This document shows, piece by piece, positions 6,707 through 14,334 of a DNA stretch of 35,220 nucleotides (position 1 is the first letter of the stretch; each line of letters begins with the position of its first letter). Under the pieces are notes generated by a model. The model ran no database searches, was not told where the DNA came from, and saw only the letters and a list, made by a program, of their open reading frames with translations. A program made the position numbers and the translations under genes. This DNA is from an uncultured Lachnospiraceae bacterium (GTDB lineage: Bacteria; Bacillota; Clostridia; Lachnospirales; Lachnospiraceae), in the NCBI GenBank assembly GCA_934352055.1, contig CAKRJY010000015.1, positions 1-35,220 on the forward strand, read 5' to 3'.

Positions 6707-7006
6707 ATGATTGATATTAAAAAACTTGGACTCTTTGCAGGAGGAGTACTTTTTGGTACAGCAGGAATCGCTATTCTTTCAAGCAAGGATGCAAAGAATG
6801 CATATACACACTGTACAGCCGCTGTTTTAAGAGGTAAGGACAGTGTTATGAAAACGGCTGCTACAGTAAAGGAAAATTGCGGTGATATCTACGAGGATGC
6901 AAAGGACATTAACGAGGTACGCTACGAGAAAGCAGCAGAGGAGAAAGTAGCAGCTGCAAGAGCAATTGTGGAAGAGTACGAACAGAAAGCAGAGGAAGAG
7001 GCATAA
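6707..7006 (+). CDS. DUF6110-like small membrane protein, candidate FezA
   Basis: This 99-residue protein has one N-terminal glycine-rich membrane helix ('LGLFAGGVLFGTAGIAIL', about 7-24) with small-xxx-small spacing suited to helix packing. An amphipathic, Ala/Glu/Lys-rich cytoplasmic tail that should form a coiled coil follows (about 60-99). It resembles the family I know as DUF6110. The start is the ATG at 6707 after CGGAGGT. The ATPase gene begins 4 bp after its stop, so the two are translationally linked and likely act together. In Clostridioides difficile, a small membrane protein (FezA) works with a P1B6-type ATPase (FezB) to form iron-storing ferrosomes. The gene order and protein type here fit that model, but the equivalence is inferred from context and not from an alignment. 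Confidence 0.65.
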   Translation: MIDIKKLGLFAGGVLFGTAGIAILSSKDAKNAYTHCTAAVLRGKDSVMKTAATVKENCGDIYEDAKDINEVRYEKAAEEKVAAARAIVEEYEQKAEEEA

Positions 7007-7010
7007 ATAT

Positions 7011-9110
7011 ATGAGATGTGTTGTTTTACATGAGTCTCCTAGAAGGATACGAATGAAGACACCCCTTATACATATGTCTTACAGAGATGCGGATTTGTTG
7101 CAGTATTACATTGCAAGTCTGCCTGGGGTCAAAGAAGTGTCGGTTGACGAGAGAACAGGCAATGCGATCGTATACTTTAGAAAAGCATCTACGGATGATA
7201 AGGAGCGCCTGATGAAGGCGCTCTTAGCATATAATCCAGAGGACGAGGCGGTTACTTCACTTGTACCGGAGGAGACCGGGAGAGAGCTTAACAGAGAATA
7301 CCAGGAAAAATTTATAATGCAGGTTTTAAAGCATAATTTGTACAAGCTTTTCCTGCCAGCACCGATTGCTATAGCAAGGACTGTAGTGAAAAGCGTGCCA
7401 TTTCTTATAAAAGCGATAAAGGCTTTATGCAGTGGACATCTTAAGGTGGAGACGCTGGATGGTATTGCTATTGCGGCATCTATTATAAGAAGGGATTTTG
7501 AAACAGCATCATCCATTATGTTCCTTCTTGATACAGGTGAAATATTAGAGGAGTGGACAAGAAAGAAATCCATAGGTGATCTGGCAAGATCTATGTCACT
7601 TCAGGTGGATAAGGTATGGTTATGCACTAAGGATGGAGAGATACAGGTAAGCGTCAACACTGTTAAGAAGGGTGATCGTATTATACTTAGAAACTCAGAC
7701 ATTATTCCACTTGATGGTAAGGTGATAAGTGGTGAGATGACGGTGAACCAATCTACTATGACAGGTGAGTCCGAACCTGTTGTGAAAAAGGCAGGCAGCT
7801 ATGTTTATGCAGGAACGGTAGTAGAAGAGGGCGAGTGCATCGTTGCGGTTGCAAAGGAATCTGGAAAGGGAAAGTACGATAAGATTGTGCAGATGATTGA
7901 GGAATCAGAGAAGCTTAAGTCAGACACGGAGGCAAAGGCATACCACCTGGCAGATTCTCTTGTACCGTACAGTCTGGCAGGCTTTGGACTTACCTATCTT
8001 TTTACCAGAAATGTGACCAAGGCATTATCTTTCCTTATGGTTGATTATTCATGTGCCATGAAGTTGTCTATGCCATTGTCTGTGCTCTCAGCAATCCGCG
8101 AGGCAAGAGAATATGGTATATCCATAAAGGGTGGTAAGTTCATGGAGGCTGTGGCAGAGGCGGACACTATCGTTTTCGACAAGACAGGCACCCTGACTTA
8201 TGCGACACCAAAGCTGATGGAGATCATTACCTTCGGAGGCGAAAACCCTGATGAGATGCTTAGAGTGGCAGCTTGTCTAGAGGAACATTATCCGCATTCT
8301 GTGGCAAATGCGATAGTAGATGGTGCCAAAGAAAAGGGCTTAAGCCACGAGGAACTGCATTCAAAGGTTGAGTATATAGTAGCTCATGGTGTCAGCAGTT
8401 ATATTGGAAAGAAAAAGGTTGTAATCGGAAGTTATCATTTTGTAATAGAGGATGAGCATTGCCTGATTCCGGCAGATGAAAAGGAAAAGCTTGACGCTAT
8501 AAAACCAGAGTATTCGAGAATATATCTTGCGATAGATGGCATGCTTACAGCTGTGCTTTGCATTTTTGATCCAGTCAGGGATGAAGCTTCACTTGTGATG
8601 GATGAACTTCATAAGCTTGGTATCAAAAATATCTGTATGATGACCGGAGACAATCTAAAGACGGCCAGAGCGGTTGCAGAAAACATTGGAATTGACGAGT
8701 TTTACGCGGAGGTGCTGCCAGAGGATAAGGCGGCTTATGTCAGAAAGCAGAAGGAACTTGGACACAAGGTCGTCATGATCGGTGACGGAGTCAACGATTC
8801 TCCAGCACTTTCAGAGGCAGATGTAGGCGTTGCGATTGAAGCGGGAGCCGCAATTGCGAGAGAAATTGCAGATATTACAATTTCGACGGACAATCTTATG
8901 AGACTTGTAACTATGAGAAAAATCAGTGCTGCCCTTATGGAACGAATTCACAGTAACTATAGATTTGTTATAGGTTTTAACTCTACATTAATTGCTCTGG
9001 GATTAAGTGGTATTATGTCACCCTCAAGCTCTGCTCTCTTACACAATGGTTCAACCATCCTTACAGGCGTAAAGAGTATGACAAATCTTTTGGGTGAACA
9101 GGAATTATAA
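7011..9110 (+). CDS. P1B-type heavy-metal ATPase, candidate FezB (P1B6-like)
   Basis: This 699-residue ATPase has all the P-type hallmarks: TGES (251-254, actuator), DKTGTLT (390-396, phosphorylated Asp390), MTGDN and GDGVNDSP. The CPC of copper and zinc pumps is replaced by SCA (347-349, 'DYSCAMKLSMPL'), and the usual HP motif reads HYPHS (426-430). The N-terminus has no CxxC metal-binding domain; it has an arginine cluster (R2, R11, R12, R14 in 'HESPRRIRMK') ahead of an HMA-like fold. Those traits match the P1B6 group, of which FezB of ferrosome loci is the studied member. The start is the ATG at 7011, with AGAGGAAGAGG 9 nt upstream; an in-frame extension to 6966 overlaps the preceding gene and lacks support. 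Probable cargo is Fe(II), pumped into membrane-bound compartments or out of the cell. Confidence 0.8.
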   Translation: MRCVVLHESPRRIRMKTPLIHMSYRDADLLQYYIASLPGVKEVSVDERTGNAIVYFRKASTDDKERLMKALLAYNPEDEAVTSLVPEETGRELNREYQEKFIMQVLKHNLYKLFLPAPIAIARTVVKSVPFLIKAIKALCSGHLKVETLDGIAIAASIIRRDFETASSIMFLLDTGEILEEWTRKKSIGDLARSMSLQVDKVWLCTKDGEIQVSVNTVKKGDRIILRNSDIIPLDGKVISGEMTVNQSTMTGESEPVVKKAGSYVYAGTVVEEGECIVAVAKESGKGKYDKIVQMIEESEKLKSDTEAKAYHLADSLVPYSLAGFGLTYLFTRNVTKALSFLMVDYSCAMKLSMPLSVLSAIREAREYGISIKGGKFMEAVAEADTIVFDKTGTLTYATPKLMEIITFGGENPDEMLRVAACLEEHYPHSVANAIVDGAKEKGLSHEELHSKVEYIVAHGVSSYIGKKKVVIGSYHFVIEDEHCLIPADEKEKLDAIKPEYSRIYLAIDGMLTAVLCIFDPVRDEASLVMDELHKLGIKNICMMTGDNLKTARAVAENIGIDEFYAEVLPEDKAAYVRKQKELGHKVVMIGDGVNDSPALSEADVGVAIEAGAAIAREIADITISTDNLMRLVTMRKISAALMERIHSNYRFVIGFNSTLIALGLSGIMSPSSSALLHNGSTILTGVKSMTNLLGEQEL

Positions 9111-9131
9111 TATGAACTTCATAGAGATTTT

Positions 9132-9163
9132 GGCTGAAGAGGACCGTGGGTCCTCTTCAAGCC
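9132..9163 (+). terminator. Strong hairpin after the ATPase gene
   Basis: GGCTGAAGAGGACC (from 9132) pairs with GGTCCTCTTCAAGCC (to 9163) around GTG, with one bulged base. The stem is very stable, but the T-run after it is weak (GTTTATG), so it may act as a terminator or as an mRNA 3'-end stabiliser. Confidence 0.55.
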
Positions 9164-9203
9164 GTTTATGGGGGAAAATTGATGGAAGGTAGATTATAGT
9201 GGA

Positions 9204-9252
9204 TTGACAACATAGTATATATCGGGTACTATCAAATAACGCAATGCGTTAT
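9204..9252 (+). promoter_or_regulatory. Promoter region and ATAACGCAATGCGTTAT palindrome of the small HTH gene
   Basis: A consensus -35 box TTGACA (9204-9209) is followed by an AT-rich stretch without a clear -10. A perfect 17-bp palindrome, ATAACGCAATGCGTTAT, occupies 9236-9252, just before the ribosome binding site. A 13-bp copy of its left part recurs before the next gene (9612-9624), making this a likely operator for the HTH protein encoded here. Confidence 0.6.
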
Positions 9253-9272
9253 CTTGAAAGGATAGTTTAATC

Positions 9273-9470
9273 ATGAGTAGAGGAAAAGAAGTAAAAGAGT
9301 TAAGAGAAAAAATGGGAATGAACAGACGCGAGTTCAGTGACTACTATGGTATTCCATATCGAACAGTTCAAGATTGGGAAGCCGAGAAAAGAGAGCTTCC
9401 AGATTATTTGTTGCGATTGTTGAAATACAGAGCGGAAATAGAGTGTCGAATCAAAAGTGATGATACTTAA
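9273..9470 (+). CDS. Small helix-turn-helix DNA-binding protein
   Basis: This 65-residue protein is a single HTH domain: 'EVKELREKMGMNRREFSDYYGIPYRTVQDWEAEKRELPDYLLRLL' shows the Xre-like turn and recognition helix (about 5-50). It has no other domain, so it should be a minimal repressor or activator. The ATG at 9273 follows GAAAGGATAG. The palindrome directly upstream, repeated before gene 9649, suggests that it controls itself and that gene. Small HTH proteins of this type are common beside genes derived from mobile elements. Confidence 0.75.
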   Translation: MSRGKEVKELREKMGMNRREFSDYYGIPYRTVQDWEAEKRELPDYLLRLLKYRAEIECRIKSDDT

Positions 9471-9489
9471 AAGGGGGGGGATTGGTGGT

Positions 9490-9582
9490 TTGTTGGATAA
9501 GAAATTATTATTATATATAGTTCAAGATAAGATGATTTCTTGTCCAAGATCTAGTTCAAGGAAGGTTTATCAGATATCATAG
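9490..9582 (+). CDS. Possible 30-residue peptide (very tentative)
   Basis: A short frame starting at TTG 9490 or TTG 9493 reads 'LDKKLLLYIVQDKMISC' and ends at TAG 9580-9582. The run of eight G at 9473-9480 could serve as a ribosome binding site. There is no family match that I recognise, and a frame this short can occur by chance. It lies between two genes that appear to share a regulator. Confidence 0.15.
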   Translation: MLDKKLLLYIVQDKMISCPRSSSRKVYQIS

Positions 9583-9611
9583 TGTTCTTTGTATATTTTT
9601 TTATCATAAAC

Positions 9612-9624
9612 ATAACGCAATGCG
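9612..9624 (+). promoter_or_regulatory. Second ATAACGCAATGCG operator-like motif
   Basis: These 13 bases are identical to the left 13 bases of the palindrome before the small HTH gene and lie 25 bp before the start of the next gene. The matching right arm is not conserved (GACAAG instead of GTTAT). Confidence 0.55.
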
Positions 9625-9648
9625 ACAAGTTAGAAGGAAGGTTATTTA

Positions 9649-10176
9649 GTGGATAAAAAAATAAGCGTAATATCAGATTTGGATGGAAATAAAATTGTTG
9701 TAATCAGTGATATTCGTTTTAAAGGAAAGAGGAATATCAATTGGGAAGAAGTAGAACAGTATTTAAAAGAATATATAGGAGATTGCTATGAAGTAGTTGA
9801 AACCTCGGATCAAGTCTATATTGGTTCGGATTTTCCAGGAGAATTAAAAGGATCTGAAGATACCAAAAGATTATATGGAGCGAATGCGAAAGCAAAGGCT
9901 AATGCTACCCAGGGAATTCCTATGCTTCTTCAATGTGCTACGAATAGACGATGGCAGGAAAACTTTAAAGGAAAGCATAATGTTGATGCAAAGTTTGGCT
10001 GGTATAGGTTTACGACAAGGTTTGCGCTTCCAGTATATAACAATGATACTGGAGATCTTGAACGATTTAATATATTCAGGATAGAAATGTTGATACGACA
10101 TGCTGCAGACGGAAATTTATATCTGTATGATATGGTGAACATAAAAAAAGAAACGAGCACCCCGCTTGAGCAATAG
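9649..10176 (+). CDS. Protein with a domain of large polyvalent (mobile-element) proteins, probably cut short
   Basis: This 175-residue protein begins at the GTG at 9649, after AGAAGGAAGG. Its pattern ('KIVVISDIRFKGKRNINWEEVEQYLKEYIG', 'AKAKANATQGIPMLLQCAT', 'WYRFTTRFALPVYN', 'IEMLIRHAADGNLYLYDMVNIKKET') resembles domains that occur inside very large phage or conjugative-element polyproteins (the LPD group) and as free-standing genes. I do not know its activity. The frame continues past the TAG (10174-10176) with 20 further codons of coding-like text ('LYGNKPISYSDD') to a TAA at 10237-10239, so the gene may have been shortened by a nonsense change. Expression is probably controlled with the small HTH gene through the shared motif. 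Confidence 0.55.
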   Translation: MDKKISVISDLDGNKIVVISDIRFKGKRNINWEEVEQYLKEYIGDCYEVVETSDQVYIGSDFPGELKGSEDTKRLYGANAKAKANATQGIPMLLQCATNRRWQENFKGKHNVDAKFGWYRFTTRFALPVYNNDTGDLERFNIFRIEMLIRHAADGNLYLYDMVNIKKETSTPLEQ

Positions 10177-10303
10177 CTGTACGGTAACAAACCCATTTCT
10201 TACTCTGATGATACATTGAAAGGCAAAGAATGTCAATAAAAAGAAATTTTTTCTCATCGTTTTGATCGGTTGTCTTTGCTATGCTTACTCACAGGAGATT
10301 TCG

Positions 10304-10332
10304 ATGACAAACCCTTCCCCATAAGGTATAAT
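10304..10332 (+). promoter_or_regulatory. Promoter of the helicase-Nudix gene
   Basis: ATGACA (10304-10309) and TATAAT (10327-10332) have a 17-bp spacer and place the transcript start some 45 bp before the chosen ATG. TTGCGCGTTAT (10353-10363) downstream resembles half of the ATAACGCAATGCGTTAT palindrome, but only weakly. Confidence 0.55.
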
Positions 10333-10385
10333 ACTAAGCAAAGTATTTTGTTTTGCGCGTTATGAGATGCGAGGGAGAGTTTGTA

Positions 10386-12287
10386 ATGGATGCAAATGTA
10401 ATCAATGAATTGCAAAATGGCTTAAGTGCTGCTTACATAGATGGTGCAGTTGCGGCAAATCTGGTGTACAAGCCAGCATTTGTGTCAAATAATCCAGAAG
10501 ATGGGAAAAAGGTTATTTCGTCAGTTGAGGACGAGTTGCTACATTGCGAAGAATTTCAAATTAGTGTTGCATTTATCACGATGGGAGGTGTGACACCACT
10601 TCTTCAGACATTAAAAGAACTGGAAAAAAAGGGCGTTAAGGGGCAGATTCTTACAACCAATTATCTGAATTTTAGCGAGCCGAAAGCGCTTGAGAAACTT
10701 AATGGTTTAAAAAATATTACTTTGAAAATGTATGATGTGGAAGCGGCGGGAAATGGTTTTCATACAAAAGGTTACATTTTCAAAAAAGATGAGATTTACC
10801 GGATTATTATTGGAAGTTCGAATATGACAAGTGCGGCGTTGACGGTAAATAAGGAATGGAATACAAAACTGGTTTCTACGGAAAATGGTGAGGTGGCCGA
10901 GGAAATCGTAGAAGAATTCCACAATCTTTGGAATAGCGAATATGCTTTACTATATGAAGATTTTTACGAAGTTTATAAAGAACGCTATAATATCATAAAA
11001 CACCAACGAGAAATTGCGAAAAGTGAAGAAATCCCGTCGTTGGAAAAATATAGATTAAAACCGAATTCTATGCAGCAGGGATTTATTGCAAATTTGCGTA
11101 AGATTCTAGAGGGGGGAGAAGAGAGAGCATTACTAATATCTGCGACTGGAACAGGAAAAACATATGCATCTGCTTTTGCAATGAGAGAATTGGGTTTTAA
11201 ACGAGTGTTGTTTCTTGTTCATCGTGGACAATTGGCTAGACAGACCAAGAGATCTTATGAAAAAGTATTTGCAAAAACGGTTTCTATGGGATTAGTAGGA
11301 GCAGGATACCATGAATATAATGCGGATTATGTGTTTGCAACGGTGCAGACATTAAACCGAGATGAACACTTGCTTCAATATGAGAAAAATGCATTTGATT
11401 GTATCATTTTGGACGAAGCACACCATGTTTCTGCAGATACATATCAGAAGGTGATGAAACACTTTAAACCGAAATTATGGCTTGGAATGACGGCGACTCC
11501 AGATAAGCGAGATGATAATGTGGAAGGAAGAAATATATACGAACTTTTTAACTATCAGATTGCTTATGAAATTCGATTGCAGCAGGCGATGGAGGAAAAT
11601 CTACTTTGCCCGTTCCATTATTTTGGTATAACAGATTTGGCAATTATTGGAGATCAGAAGGAAACAAACCGTGATTTTTCTATGCTTACGAGCGATGAAA
11701 GAGTGAAACATATTATCGAGCAGGCAGAATATTATGGATATAGTGGGGACAAGGTAAAAGGCCTGATTTTTTGTAGCAATATTAGAGAAACAGAGGAATT
11801 ATCAGCGAAGTTTAACCAGATGATGAATACATCTTCGGGACGGAAATTCAGAACGATAGCGCTGAATGGTAGCGCATCGGAACAGGAACGACAGATAGCA
11901 TTTGAGAGACTCGCAATGAATGAAGAAGATGCAACGGTTGAGATGGAACCGTTAGATTATATTTTTTCAGTTGAAATTCTAAACGAAGGCTGGGAATTTC
12001 CAGGCGGAAAGATAGAAGAGGGAGAAACCTCGCAAGAAGCATTGAAGCGTGAAATTATAGAGGAATTGGATACAGAAATAAAAGTAGGAGAATTGATTGA
12101 TACGATTGCATATGATTATCCAGAATTTCATCTATCTATGGACTGCTTTTGGTGTGAAATTGTAGAGGGTGACCTTGTTTTGAAAGAGCATGAGGCGGCA
12201 AGAGGGCTGACAAAAAACCAGTTGGATGACGTTGCATGGCTGCCAGCAGATATTACATTGATTGAAAAGATTAGAAAGAATATGTAA
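10386..12287 (+). pseudogene. PLD-DEAD/DEAH helicase fused by deletion to a partial Nudix hydrolase
   Basis: The 633-residue frame starts at the ATG at 10386, preceded by GAGGGAGAG; a TTG at 10353 is in frame but lacks a site. Residues 1-220 are a phospholipase-D-like domain ('HTKGYIF' from H126, 'IIGSSNMTSAAL'). Then come the helicase motifs: Walker A 'ATGTGKT' (about 253-259), DEAH (343-346) and TATP (369-372), as in the DUF3427 helicase family. The second RecA domain stops abruptly at 'FSVEILNEG' (to Gly535), where family members continue into motifs V-VI and DUF3427. The next residue begins the core of a MutT-like Nudix enzyme: 'WEFPGGKIEEGETSQ' with a full Nudix box (GX5EX7REUXEE, about 541-563). 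The first strands of the Nudix fold are missing. Both halves therefore look incomplete, most simply through an in-frame deletion in a longer helicase-DUF3427-Nudix gene. Activity is doubtful. Confidence 0.7.
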
Positions 12288-12318
12288 CGATTAAAGAGAA
12301 TATATGCCGAAAAGGTAA

Positions 12319-12359
12319 AGGGAGTACGAAAGCTTAGCTTCACGTACTCCCTCTTTTTT
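12319..12359. terminator. Terminator shared by convergent helicase and peptidase genes
   Basis: AGGGAGTACG (12319-12328) pairs perfectly with CGTACTCCCT (12343-12352), followed on the plus strand by a run of T. The T-run overlaps the end of the minus-strand peptidase gene, which closes at 12358. Confidence 0.8.
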
Positions 12360-13407
12360 ACAATGCATAACTAACTAAAAGCTTTAAAGTATTCTCGACA
12401 CCATCACGATGACTGCGTTCATAACCATGAGATGCGTAAACACCGGCACCAATGAGCCCATGTTTTACGTCGAACCCGGCACGTAACGTAGCTTCTACGT
12501 CAGAACCGTAATGTGGATATACATCTACTGCGTAGTCTGCATTCACTTTCTTGGCAGCTTCCATCAATCCCTTTACAACAGGATATGCATATGGACCGCC
12601 AGAATCCTTTGCGGCAATCGATACCTGATGCTCTGTGCAGGTGAGATTTTCACCTACGCAACCCATATCTACAGAGATTGCTTCGGTTACGCCTGCAGGA
12701 ACGGAAGCGCATCCACCGTGGCCCACTTCTTCGAATACCGTAACGTGTACATAGATCGCACGTTTTGGTGTGATTTGCTTGTCCTTTATATATTTGGCAA
12801 ATCCGAGTAAAATGCCAACAGACAATTTGTCATCTAAAAAGCGGCTTTTGATATAACCAGACTTGGTAATGCGTGTGTTTGGTTCAAAACATACGATATC
12901 TCCGATGCTGATGCCAAGCTTTTCTACATCTCCCTTGCTTGTGACGTTTTCATCCAAAACAACTTCACAGTTTTCAAATGTTCTTTTGATGTCGTCATAT
13001 TCTCCGTTTACATGAATGGATGCATTTTCCAGTTGGAAAGTCCCTTCATAATCTCCGTCAAATTTGGTGATGATTCGCACATTTTCTGTCTCAGCGTTAT
13101 TGGCATTCATTCCACCTAAAGGTGTTACCAGCAGACGACCACTTGATTTGATGGAAGCAACCATTGCACCAAGTGTATCAGTGTGAGCTTCCAGGAAAAG
13201 TCCATCTTCTTTGTCTTTTCCGCCAAGTTCTATCAGAACGCCACCTTTTCCGGTGATATGAGCATGAAATCCTAATGCTTCAAATTCGCTTTTTACCCAG
13301 GCAGCAGCATCTTCCGTGTATCCGGTTGGAGAATCGATGCCAAGAAGTGTAACTGTTTTATCCATTATAAAATCAGTATATTCTTTATAACTATTGTTTT
13401 CTGTCAT
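12358..13407 (-). CDS. M42-family metallo-aminopeptidase
   Basis: This 349-residue protein is of full length for the M42 (glutamyl aminopeptidase/endoglucanase M-like) family of cytoplasmic dodecameric peptidases. The likely metal ligands and catalytic residues are visible: H75 and D77 in 'EAHTDTLG', D192 in 'SRFLDDK', E226/E227 in 'FEEVGHGG', D247 in 'SVDMG' and H333 in 'ERSHRDGVE'. It should cleave N-terminal residues from peptides using two metal ions. The ATG at 13407 (minus strand) follows AGAAGGATTTC. A -10-like TATACT lies at 13448-13443 on the minus strand. It is monocistronic and shares a terminator with the convergent gene. Confidence 0.88.
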   Translation of the reverse strand: MTENNSYKEYTDFIMDKTVTLLGIDSPTGYTEDAAAWVKSEFEALGFHAHITGKGGVLIELGGKDKEDGLFLEAHTDTLGAMVASIKSSGRLLVTPLGGMNANNAETENVRIITKFDGDYEGTFQLENASIHVNGEYDDIKRTFENCEVVLDENVTSKGDVEKLGISIGDIVCFEPNTRITKSGYIKSRFLDDKLSVGILLGFAKYIKDKQITPKRAIYVHVTVFEEVGHGGCASVPAGVTEAISVDMGCVGENLTCTEHQVSIAAKDSGGPYAYPVVKGLMEAAKKVNADYAVDVYPHYGSDVEATLRAGFDVKHGLIGAGVYASHGYERSHRDGVENTLKLLVSYAL

Positions 13408-13505
13408 GTGAAATCCTTCTTTCTATATACAATCATGCAAATAGTATAGCATAAAAAATACAAAAATTCTGGCAAAAAGGTTAATGATGTGTTAATAGTT
13501 TCGCC

Positions 13506-13534
13506 TTGGATTTTTAGAAAAATGAGAGTACAAT
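13506..13534 (+). promoter_or_regulatory. Promoter of a short structured transcript
   Basis: TTGGAT (13506-13511) and TACAAT (13529-13534) have an ideal 17-bp spacer. The predicted start near 13541 lies only about 50 nt before a strong terminator hairpin. Confidence 0.5.
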
Positions 13535-13540
13535 CAACGG

Positions 13541-13640
13541 CATATAAGGTGGTGATTCTTCGGAGGGCGTGCCATAGATCAATAGATATGAAATCGAGAG
13601 AACTACGCTAGATACGTTAAGCGTTTTTCTCTCGATTTTT
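13541..13640 (+). ncRNA. Possible ~100-nt small RNA or attenuated leader
   Basis: A promoter at 13506-13534 would make a transcript ending at a strong hairpin: AAATCGAGAGAA (13591-13602) pairs with TTCTCTCGATTT (13627-13638), an inner ACGCT/AGCGT pair extends it, and a T-run follows. The upstream half can close GGCA (13539-13542) with TGCC (13570-13573). The sequence matches no riboswitch class I recognise. A GTG at 13552 opens a 19-codon Arg-rich frame that ends inside the hairpin (TAG 13609-13611), but its ribosome binding site is too close to be convincing. The next gene begins 70 nt later, so this may be either an independent RNA or its attenuator. Confidence 0.4.
13591..13640 (+). terminator. 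Strong terminator hairpin upstream of the TPR gene
   Basis: A 12-bp perfect stem (13591-13602 with 13627-13638) plus an inner 5-bp stem (13605-13609 with 13620-13624) runs directly into TTTTT. Confidence 0.8.
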
Positions 13641-13707
13641 CTGTGCTTTATGTTATTTTATGGTAGAATTACAAAGTAGAAAATATAGAACAGAATGGAG
13701 CGTATTT

Positions 13708-14334
13708 ATGACATATACATTGGCGAAAGATTTTTTTGTGGAAGATTATATTGGCGACAAAGAAGATGTATTGCGTAGCATCGAATTGCTGCAGATGGAG
13801 CTGGAGCATTTTGTGAATCTGCATGCGGATGAGGATTTGCAGGAGGCACCAGAGGATGTGCAAAATGAGTTGGGATATTTGCTGTACACATTGGGCAAGA
13901 GTTTTTATATCATTGAGGATTATGCGACAGCAGCGCAGTACTTTGAGATGGGGCTTGCATTTAATTTAGATGTCAGAGATGAGTATGTAATTGAGATGGT
14001 CAAAGGGTATGGATTGTCTTTGCTTAATAGTGATCAGGGAAGAGAGGGAATTGTACTTGAGGCGGTCTATGATGACTTTAATGCCTATGCAGATTTCTGT
14101 ATGCTTATGGGACTTATTTATTTCGAACAGAAACAATACGAACAGGCAGTGATAGAATTTGCAAAAGCGACAAATGAAAAACCAGATGCGATTGAAGGAA
14201 GCAACAGCTATCTTTCTTGTTACTATGCTGGGCAGTGTCGTGAAAAGCAGCACCGTATGGATGAGGCAAAGGAGTTTTACAGAAAGGCTGGAAATTATGA
14301 GCCGGCAAAGGAGCGATTGGAGCGTATTGGATGA
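13708..14334 (+). CDS. Tetratricopeptide-repeat protein
   Basis: This 208-residue protein starts at the ATG at 13708, preceded by ATGGAGCG; an upstream in-frame ATG at 13660 has no site. It has at least three TPR-like helical pairs: 'LGYLLYTLGKSFYIIEDYATAAQYFEMGLAFN', 'FCMLMGLIYFEQKQYEQAVIEFAKATNEKP' and 'SYLSCYYAGQCREKQHRMDEAKEFYRKA'. TPR proteins act as scaffolds. Its stop overlaps the start of the glycosyltransferase gene (ATGA), so the two are translationally coupled and probably form a complex or pathway. Confidence 0.8.
   Translation: MTYTLAKDFFVEDYIGDKEDVLRSIELLQMELEHFVNLHADEDLQEAPEDVQNELGYLLYTLGKSFYIIEDYATAAQYFEMGLAFNLDVRDEYVIEMVKGYGLSLLNSDQGREGIVLEAVYDDFNAYADFCMLMGLIYFEQKQYEQAVIEFAKATNEKPDAIEGSNSYLSCYYAGQCREKQHRMDEAKEFYRKAGNYEPAKERLERIG

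Noticed and set aside
12511..12810. A 99-codon frame opposite the M42 peptidase gene
   Set aside because: It is an antisense shadow. The peptidase frame has all its metal ligands, and this one has no family features.
13547..13560. AAGGTGGT resembling the T-box sequence
   Set aside because: The match stops after eight bases, the transcript is far too short for stem I and the antiterminator, and no aminoacyl-tRNA synthetase or amino-acid gene follows.
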